NCBI GenBank assembly: GCA_003555285.1
Contig: PWGH01000291.1
Coordinates: 1-5,053 of the forward strand
Reading direction: 5' to 3'
DNA length: 5,053 nt
Origin: Thioalkalivibrio sp.
GTDB taxonomy: Bacteria; Pseudomonadota; Gammaproteobacteria; Ectothiorhodospirales; Ectothiorhodospiraceae
The notes under the pieces were generated by a model. It did no database searches, was not told the DNA's origin, and saw only the letters and a list, made by a program, of their open reading frames with translations. The position numbers and the translations under genes are program-made. This document shows, piece by piece, positions 1-5,053 of this stretch; position 1 is the first letter of the stretch, and each line of letters begins with the position of its first letter.

Positions 1-1316
1 GCGATCCCGGTGACAACTCCGAGACGGAGACGGTCTGCGGCCTCGGCAACCGCAAGAACCGCCATTTTCGCAAATGGCTGTCACAGAACAGGATCGAGAC
101 CTTCCCGGGCAGCCGCGCGCTGCTGGACGAACTTGAGGCGGCGGGCATCCGCGCGGCGGTCTTCTCGTCGAGCAAGAACGCCGCCGACGTGCTCAAGAGC
201 GCCGGCGTGCTCGACCGGTTCGAGGCCAAGGTCGACGGGCAGGACATGGCCGAGGCTGACCTTCCCGGCAAGCCCGATCCGGCGATCATGCGGCGCGCCT
301 GCGATCAGCTCGGCGCACCACCGGAGCGGACGGCGATCATCGAGGACGCGATCTCGGGCGTCGAGGCGGGCGCGGCGGGCGGTTTTGCGCAGGTCGTGGG
401 CGTCGATCGCGACGGCGATGGCGCAGCACTCAGGCAGGCGGGCGCCGATCTTGTGGTGTCCGACCTTGCCGAACTCGGGGTTGGCGAGGGCCCGCGTCTT
501 GTCGCGCGCAGATTGCAATCGACACCGCTTGTCTGGGAATCGCGCGATGCGCTGCGCGCGCGTATAAGCGGCAAGCGGGTTGCCGTCTTCCTCGACTACG
601 ACGGCACACTTACCCCCATCGTGGACGACCCTGCCGCAGCGATCCTGGGCGACAGCATGCGCGGCGCGCTCAGCGGCTTGGCAGCCAAGGTGCCGGTTGC
701 CATCGTCAGCGGCCGCGACCTCAAGGACGTTCAGGGTTTCGTGCAGGACGACAGCCTCTATTACGCCGGAAGCCACGGTTTCGATCTCGCCGGGCCGGAC
801 GGCTGGCGCGAGGTCATCGACAAGGGCGAGAAGTTTCTGCCCACGCTCAAGGCCGCCGCCGAAAGTTTTGAGAAACGTCTGGCATCGATCGACGGCGCCC
901 GCGTCGAGCGCAAGCGCTTTTCGCTCGCAGTCCACTTTCGCCAAGTCGCAGAAGACAAGGAGGCGGCGGTCGCGCAGGCCGTCGAGGAGACGATCGCGGA
1001 ACACGCCGATCTGCGTGCCTCCGGCGGCAAGAAGGTCTTTGACATCAAGCCGCGGGTCGATTGGCACAAGGGGCGCGCGGTCCTGTCGCTGCTGACGACG
1101 CTCGATCTCGATGGCGACGACGTGCTGCCGATCTATGTCGGCGACGACACGACCGATGAAGATGCCTTCCGCTCGCTGAGCGACCGTGGCCTCGGTATCG
1201 TGGTGCGCGATGGTCCCGACCGCCGCACCGCCGCCCGCTTCGCCCTGGAACACACCGGGGATGTCGAGGGTTTTCTCAGGTGGCTGGCGGACGACATGGC
1301 TGGGGAGGCAGGGTAA
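1..1316 (+). CDS. Beta-phosphoglucomutase-like HAD domain fused to trehalose-6-phosphate phosphatase (5' end missing)
   Basis: The reading frame is open from position 3 (bases 1-2 end a cut codon) to the TAA at 1314-1316, giving 437 codons. No start is visible; the GTG at 189 lies mid-domain and is not the start. The first part, to about 490, resembles beta-phosphoglucomutases: a GLGNRKN cap motif (39-59), SSSKN (165-179), KPDP with its lysine at 270, and IIEDA with the acidic pair at 342-347. The N-terminal DxD nucleophile must lie upstream, perhaps 80-90 residues away. After a short linker, a trehalose-phosphatase domain runs from about 567 with all its motifs: DYDGT (594-608), SGRD (708-719), VERK...VHFR (903-941), KPRVDWHKG (1047-1073) and GDDTTDED (1140-1163). 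Both active sites therefore look intact as far as visible. Expected reactions, from family knowledge: beta-glucose-1-phosphate to glucose-6-phosphate, and trehalose-6-phosphate to trehalose, both cytosolic. The fusion resembles the N-terminal two-thirds of mycobacterial OtsB1. Domain identity is secure; physiological substrates are inferred. Confidence 0.93.
   Translation, partial: DPGDNSETETVCGLGNRKNRHFRKWLSQNRIETFPGSRALLDELEAAGIRAAVFSSSKNAADVLKSAGVLDRFEAKVDGQDMAEADLPGKPDPAIMRRACDQLGAPPERTAIIEDAISGVEAGAAGGFAQVVGVDRDGDGAALRQAGADLVVSDLAELGVGEGPRLVARRLQSTPLVWESRDALRARISGKRVAVFLDYDGTLTPIVDDPAAAILGDSMRGALSGLAAKVPVAIVSGRDLKDVQGFVQDDSLYYAGSHGFDLAGPDGWREVIDKGEKFLPTLKAAAESFEKRLASIDGARVERKRFSLAVHFRQVAEDKEAAVAQAVEETIAEHADLRASGGKKVFDIKPRVDWHKGRAVLSLLTTLDLDGDDVLPIYVGDDTTDEDAFRSLSDRGLGIVVRDGPDRRTAARFALEHTGDVEGFLRWLADDMAGEAG
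1302..1308 (+). promoter_or_regulatory. Ribosome binding site of the GH65 gene
   Basis: GGGGAGG lies seven bases before the ATG at 1316, inside the last codons of the upstream gene. It decides the GH65 start: the frame stays open back to an ATG at 1280, but that would only add a 12-residue, glycine- and arginine-rich extension, while the ATG at 1316 has ideal spacing and sits in a TAATG stop-start overlap typical of translational coupling. Confidence 0.8.
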
Positions 1317-3802
1317 TGAACGGCTGGACGCTGACCTATGATCACTATCAGCCCGAGCGCGAGGGCGTGCACGAGGCACTCTGCACCCTCGGCAACGGTT
1401 ATGTCTGCACGCGCGGCGCCGCACCCGACTGCGCCGCCGATGATGTGCATTATCCCGGCACCTATGTCGCGGGCCTTTACAACCGGCGCACCAGCACGAT
1501 CAAGGGACACGATATCGAGAACGAGGATCTGGTCAACCTGCCCAACTGGCTGGTCCTCACGCTGCGGATCGACGGCGGCGACTGGGTGCGGATCGACGAC
1601 CTCGATCTTCTCGACTATGCGCAGGAACTCTGCCTTCGCACCGGCACGCTAACGCGGCGCCTGCGCCTGCGCGACGCCGCAGGTCGGACGATCCTGTGGC
1701 ACGAACGTCGGCTGGTCAGCATGGCCGAGAAGCATCTCGCGGGGATCGCGCTCGACATTACCGCCGAAGACTGGTCAGGACAGGTCGAGATCCGCTCGGC
1801 GCTGGACGGGACCGTGATCAACGACAATGTCGCCCGCTACCGCAAGCTCGCGCAGCGCCATCTGGACCCGCTGGAGACCGATACGCCGCAAGACGACGTG
1901 ATCTTGCTGCGCGTGCGCACCAACACTTCCCGGATCGAGGTCGCCGAGGCGGCGCGCACACGGCTCTTCCGCAATGGCGAGATGGTCGAGGTGTCACGAC
2001 GCACCGAGCGCCGGGAGGGCTGGATCGGCCAGGATATCGGGGTCGACCTCGGCGAGGGCGAGACAGTGTCGGTGGAGAAGATCGTCGCGATCTTCACCTC
2101 GCGCGACGACGCCATCTCTGAGCCCGCAATCGCCGCGCGCGAAGCCGTCGCGGCGGCCGGGCGCTTCGACGCGTTGCGCGCCGCGCATGCCGAGGCCTGG
2201 CAGGAACGCTGGGACGACTTCGACATGGAAATCCGGATCAGCCCGATCGAGGATGTCGAAATGAAACTGCGGCTGCATGTCTTCCACCTGCTGCAGTCGG
2301 CCTGCGAGAACTCGATCGACAACGACGTCGGTGTACCGGCGCGCGGCTGGCATGGCGAGGCTTACCGCGGGCACATCTTCTGGGACGAGTTGTTCATCCT
2401 GCCGTTCCTGAACCTGCGCCGACCCGTCATCACGCGCGCGCTGCTGAAGTACCGCTTCCGTCGGCTTGCCGCCGCGCGCAGGAACGCCCGGAAAGAGGGC
2501 CGGGAGGGAGCGCTTTTCCCGTGGCAGAGCGGCAGCGACGGTCGCGAGGAAAGCCAGGTGCTTCACCTCAACCCGAAGTCCGGCGAATGGATCCCCGACA
2601 ACTCCTACCGTCAGTTCCATGTCAACGCGGCCATCGCCTACAACATCTGGCGCTACTTCGAGGTCACGGTCGACCGCGAGTTCCTGCACGACTACGGCGC
2701 CGAAATGTATCTCGAGATCGCCCGCTTCTGGGCGTCGATCGCCGAAGAACGCCCCGACGGCCGCTTCGGGATCCGCGAGGTGATGGGCCCCGACGAATTC
2801 CAGACCGCTTATCCCGGCATTCCGCCAGAGGAAGAACGCGGGATCGACAACAACGCCTATACCAACGTGATGGCCTGCTTCGTGCTGCGCCAGGCGGCGG
2901 ATGTGTTAGAGAGCCTGTCGCCCCGGGCGCGGCATCAGCTGTGCAGGCGCCTCAGGATCGACGACGCGGAACTCGCTCGCTGGGACGACATCAGTCGGCG
3001 CCTGTTCGTTCCGTTCCACGGCGATGGCATCATCTCGCAGTTCGAGGGCTACGACAGGCTCAAGGAATTCGACTGGGACGGCTATCGCCATAAGTACGGC
3101 GATATTCAGCGCCTCGACCGCATTCTGGATGCCGAGGGCAAGAGCACGAATGACTACAAGGCCTCCAAGCAGGCCGATGTGCTGATGCTTTTCTACCTCT
3201 TCTCGACCGAGGAACTGGCGCTTCTCTTCGAGCGGCTGGGCTACCGCTTCACCCCCGACTGCATCCCGAAAAACGTCGACTATTATCTGGCGCGCACGTC
3301 GCACGGCTCGACGCTCAGCCTCGTCGTCCATTCCTGGGTGCTGATCCGCTCGGACCGCTCGAGTTCCTGGAACCTGCTTGGACGCGCGCTCGACGCCGAC
3401 GTCGCCGACATCCAGGGCGGCACCACGCAGGAAGGGATCCATCTCGGCGCAATGGCCGGCACCGTCGACATCTTCCAGCGCTGCCTGGCAGGGGTCGAGG
3501 TCCGGGGCAACATCCTGCTGCTGAACCCTTTGCTGCCGGAAGGTATTGACGAGCTGCGCTTGCGCATTCTCCTGCGCGGTCACGATCTGAAGATCGTGAC
3601 CGACAGGGCGAGCGTCGAGATATTCAGCGAGCCAACCGCGGCGCCACCACTCACCGTCGGGTATCGCGGGCATTTCCGAGACCTCGCCCCCGGGGCAAGC
3701 ACGCGCTTCCATCTTGTCGGGCGCGCGCCGCGCGACAGCGTTCAATGCGACAGGAACCGTCAGCAAATGGAAAAAGCGGAGGCAGCAACTCATGACGAAT
3801 GA
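1316..3802 (+). CDS. Glycoside hydrolase family 65 protein, probable disaccharide phosphorylase (trehalose/kojibiose/maltose type)
   Basis: This complete 828-residue cytosolic protein (no signal peptide seen) has the usual GH65 layout: an N-terminal beta-sandwich to about residue 270, an alpha/alpha barrel to about 690, and a C-terminal beta domain. Visible landmarks are FWDELF (W356), the catalytic-acid motif GPDEF with Glu494, KQADV (Lys618-Gln619, sugar-binding region), and RTSHGSTLS (His663), which matches the phosphate-binding loop of GH65 phosphorylases, followed by QGGTTQEGIHLGAMAGT. GH65 phosphorylases invert configuration, releasing beta-glucose-1-phosphate from alpha-glucosides such as trehalose, maltose, kojibiose or nigerose; a few members are hydrolases. 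The preceding gene supplies a beta-phosphoglucomutase domain, which favours phosphorolysis, and a trehalose-phosphatase domain, which favours trehalose as substrate. Both points are inference. The start shares one base with the upstream stop. The last 20 or so residues (charged, ending EAATHDE) lie beyond the conserved fold and carry the ribosome binding site of ppsA. Confidence 0.93.
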   Translation: MNGWTLTYDHYQPEREGVHEALCTLGNGYVCTRGAAPDCAADDVHYPGTYVAGLYNRRTSTIKGHDIENEDLVNLPNWLVLTLRIDGGDWVRIDDLDLLDYAQELCLRTGTLTRRLRLRDAAGRTILWHERRLVSMAEKHLAGIALDITAEDWSGQVEIRSALDGTVINDNVARYRKLAQRHLDPLETDTPQDDVILLRVRTNTSRIEVAEAARTRLFRNGEMVEVSRRTERREGWIGQDIGVDLGEGETVSVEKIVAIFTSRDDAISEPAIAAREAVAAAGRFDALRAAHAEAWQERWDDFDMEIRISPIEDVEMKLRLHVFHLLQSACENSIDNDVGVPARGWHGEAYRGHIFWDELFILPFLNLRRPVITRALLKYRFRRLAAARRNARKEGREGALFPWQSGSDGREESQVLHLNPKSGEWIPDNSYRQFHVNAAIAYNIWRYFEVTVDREFLHDYGAEMYLEIARFWASIAEERPDGRFGIREVMGPDEFQTAYPGIPPEEERGIDNNAYTNVMACFVLRQAADVLESLSPRARHQLCRRLRIDDAELARWDDISRRLFVPFHGDGIISQFEGYDRLKEFDWDGYRHKYGDIQRLDRILDAEGKSTNDYKASKQADVLMLFYLFSTEELALLFERLGYRFTPDCIPKNVDYYLARTSHGSTLSLVVHSWVLIRSDRSSSWNLLGRALDADVADIQGGTTQEGIHLGAMAGTVDIFQRCLAGVEVRGNILLLNPLLPEGIDELRLRILLRGHDLKIVTDRASVEIFSEPTAAPPLTVGYRGHFRDLAPGASTRFHLVGRAPRDSVQCDRNRQQMEKAEAATHDE
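3577..3602 (+). repeat. Perfect 12-base inverted repeat (hairpin) inside the GH65 gene
   Basis: Arms 3577-3588 (CGGTCACGATCT) and 3591-3602 (AGATCGTGACCG) are exact reverse complements separated by GA. As RNA this can form an 11-pair stem closed by a UGAA tetraloop. It encodes part of the C-terminal beta domain (around RGHDLKIVTDR), so its bases also serve as codons. No T-run follows, so it is not a classical intrinsic terminator. Whether it has a role, for example in transcript stability or as a protein site, is unknown. Confidence 0.75.
3778..3782 (+). promoter_or_regulatory. Ribosome binding site of ppsA
   Basis: GGAGG lies nine bases before the ATG at 3792, within the final codons of the GH65 gene. 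It supports the ATG at 3792 as the ppsA start, which also agrees with the N-terminal length of E. coli PpsA. No promoter is visible between the genes, since they overlap. Confidence 0.75.
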
Positions 3803-5053
3803 CACAGACACGGCTCTCATCGCCTGGTTTGACCACCTTCGGCGCGAGGATACCGGGCGCGTTGGTGGCAAGAACTCCTCGCTGGGCGAGATGATCGGCG
3901 CCCTGCGCAGCCGCGGCATCGCTGTCCCCGAGGGCTTTGCGACGACTGCCGCTGCCTATTGGTCTTTCATAGAGGCCAACACGCTGCAGGATCGGATTGC
4001 CGATCAGATCGGAAAGCTCAAGGCCGACCGCAGCAACCTGCGCGACGTAGGCGGGGCGATCCGAAAGCTGATCCTCGATGGCACGTTTCCTGCGGCATTG
4101 GTCGAGGAGGTGCGGCGCGCCTATGCCGAGATGGGCCAGCGCACCGGCAATGAGGAACTGAGCGTCGCCGTCCGGAGTTCGGCCACTGCCGAGGATCTGC
4201 CCGAGGCGAGTTTCGCGGGGCAGCTTGAAAGCTATCTCAACATTCGCGGCACCGACACGCTTCTTGAGACCTGCAAGCGCTGCTTTGCCTCGCTGTTCAC
4301 CGACCGCGCCATCGCTTACCGCGAGGACCGGGGTTTTGATCATCTGAAGATCGCGCTTTCGGTTGGCATTCAACGAATGGTGCGCGCCGACAAGGCTGGT
4401 GCCGGCGTCATGTTCTCGATCGACACCGAGACGGGCTTTCCCCGCACGGTGCTGATCAACGGCAATTGGGGCCTTGGCGAGACTGTCGTGCAAGGAACCG
4501 CCGACCCGGACGAGTATCATGTCTTCAAGCCGCTGCTGGGCAATCCCGAATTGCGGCCCATCATCGAAAAGAGGCTCGGCGCCAAGGAGCAGAAGATGGT
4601 CTACGCGTCAAAGGGCTCCTCGGAATTGGCGAAGACCAGCGAGGAGGAGCGCGGCTCCTTCGTGCTCAACGATGACGAGGTTCTGACACTCGCCCGCTGG
4701 GCCTGCGAGATCGAGGATCATTACGGCCAGCCGATGGACATCGAATGGGCCAAGGACGGCGAGACCGGCGGGCTCTTCATTGTGCAGGCCCGCCCGGAGA
4801 CGGTGCAGGCCCGCCGCGGCGGCGGCAGCATCGAGACCTACCACGTTTCGGGCACCGGCGAGCGCCTGCTGACCGGCACAAGCATCGGGGACGGCGCCGC
4901 GGCCGGCAAGGCGCATGTCATCAAGAGTCCCAAGGATGGCGATCGCTTCCCCAAAGGCGGCATTCTCGTCACTGGCCAGACCGACCCCGACTGGGTGCCA
5001 CTGATGAAGCGCGCCGCCGGCATCGTCACCGACCACGGCGGGCGCACGTCGCA
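3792..5053 (+). CDS. ppsA: Phosphoenolpyruvate synthase (pyruvate, water dikinase), N-terminal part; 3' end outside window
   Basis: The window holds 420 complete codons plus two bases of the next. PpsA makes PEP from pyruvate and ATP, yielding AMP and phosphate; it is the gluconeogenic entry from pyruvate. The ATP-grasp nucleotide-binding domain spans roughly residues 10-345, with RVGGKNSSLGEM (Lys27), VRSSATAEDLPEASFAGQ (Arg128), MDIEW (315-319) and FIVQARPET (329-337). The phosphohistidine swivel domain follows and the window stops at GGRTS, residues 416-420, plus CA of the codon expected to be His421. This is the same number as the catalytic histidine of E. coli PpsA, so there are no net insertions or deletions against that enzyme. 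The C-terminal PEP/pyruvate-binding domain is not seen. Thr419, the residue targeted by the PpsR kinase/phosphorylase in E. coli, is present. The gene overlaps GH65 by 11 bases, so it is likely co-translated with it. Pyruvate phosphate dikinase is less likely because PpsA motifs and numbering match throughout. Confidence 0.95.
   Translation, partial: MTNDTDTALIAWFDHLRREDTGRVGGKNSSLGEMIGALRSRGIAVPEGFATTAAAYWSFIEANTLQDRIADQIGKLKADRSNLRDVGGAIRKLILDGTFPAALVEEVRRAYAEMGQRTGNEELSVAVRSSATAEDLPEASFAGQLESYLNIRGTDTLLETCKRCFASLFTDRAIAYREDRGFDHLKIALSVGIQRMVRADKAGAGVMFSIDTETGFPRTVLINGNWGLGETVVQGTADPDEYHVFKPLLGNPELRPIIEKRLGAKEQKMVYASKGSSELAKTSEEERGSFVLNDDEVLTLARWACEIEDHYGQPMDIEWAKDGETGGLFIVQARPETVQARRGGGSIETYHVSGTGERLLTGTSIGDGAAAGKAHVIKSPKDGDRFPKGGILVTGQTDPDWVPLMKRAAGIVTDHGGRTS
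4782..4815 (+). repeat. 13-base direct repeat in ppsA
   Basis: GTGCAGGCCCGCC occurs at 4782-4794 and again at 4803-4815, exactly 21 bases apart and in frame, so the peptide VQAR appears twice (residues 331-334 and 338-341). The first copy is the conserved FIVQARPET motif; the second lies where E. coli PpsA has VRSR. Because protein length relative to E. coli is unchanged, this looks like substitution or gene-conversion-like drift, or chance, rather than an inserted duplication. Confidence 0.7.

Noticed and set aside
189..191. GTG as the start of the HAD-TPP gene
   Set aside because: Conserved beta-phosphoglucomutase cap and SSSKN motifs are encoded upstream in the same open frame, so the gene begins before the window.
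10..567. 185-codon + strand frame overlapping the HAD domain
   Set aside because: The translation is a low-complexity Arg/Ser/Ala-rich frame-shifted reading of the beta-phosphoglucomutase domain; the frame starting at position 3 carries all the conserved motifs.
81..1424. 447-codon open frame on the minus strand
   Set aside because: It lies opposite the HAD-TPP gene, which has clear family motifs throughout. The antisense translation is rich in Arg, Ala and Asp with no recognisable motif, as expected for the complement of a GC-rich gene.
3577..3610. Intrinsic terminator within GH65
   Set aside because: The stem is strong but no T-run follows, and it lies well inside an intact coding sequence with a coupled gene downstream.
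2906..3919. 337-codon open frame on the minus strand spanning the GH65/ppsA junction
   Set aside because: It is antisense to conserved GH65 and PpsA sequence, has no recognisable domain, and reflects the codon-position GC bias of the sense genes.
3651..4520. 289-codon open frame on the minus strand inside ppsA
   Set aside because: It is fully opposite the ATP-grasp domain of PpsA and shows no family signature or convincing ribosome binding site.

Overview
The window is a tightly packed, GC-rich (roughly two-thirds GC by eye) stretch with three genes on the + strand and essentially no non-coding DNA. Composition, codon use and the PpsA and GH65 sequence types suggest a proteobacterium, most likely an alphaproteobacterium. 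This is inference from recall; there is no rRNA or marker gene here to fix it.

Layout: (1) Positions 1-1316 are the 3' part of a gene whose start lies upstream. It encodes two HAD-superfamily phosphotransfer units in one chain, a beta-phosphoglucomutase-type domain followed by a trehalose-6-phosphate phosphatase (OtsB-type) domain. (2) Positions 1316-3802 are a complete glycoside hydrolase family 65 (GH65) gene of the trehalose/maltose/kojibiose phosphorylase type, 828 residues. It shares one base with the gene before it (TAATG). (3) Positions 3792-5053 are the first 420 codons of a phosphoenolpyruvate synthase gene (ppsA). It overlaps GH65 by 11 bases and runs off the window exactly at the codon of the catalytic histidine. 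Each overlap has a good Shine-Dalgarno sequence inside the upstream gene, so the three look like one translationally coupled operon. No promoter, terminator, RNA gene, mobile element or CRISPR array is visible.

How the genes may work together: the phosphatase domain would turn trehalose-6-phosphate into trehalose, GH65 would split trehalose (or a related alpha-glucoside) with phosphate into glucose and beta-glucose-1-phosphate, and the beta-phosphoglucomutase domain would convert that into glucose-6-phosphate. The domain order HAD / TPP / GH65 is the one I recall for the single-chain mycobacterial OtsB1 (Rv2006); here it is divided into two overlapping genes and extended by ppsA. The coupling to PEP synthase is the least expected part. 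The GH65 substrate, and whether it is a phosphorylase or a hydrolase, cannot be settled from sequence alone.

Apart from the genes, a near-perfect hairpin lies inside the 3' end of the GH65 gene (3577-3602), and a short direct repeat lies in ppsA.
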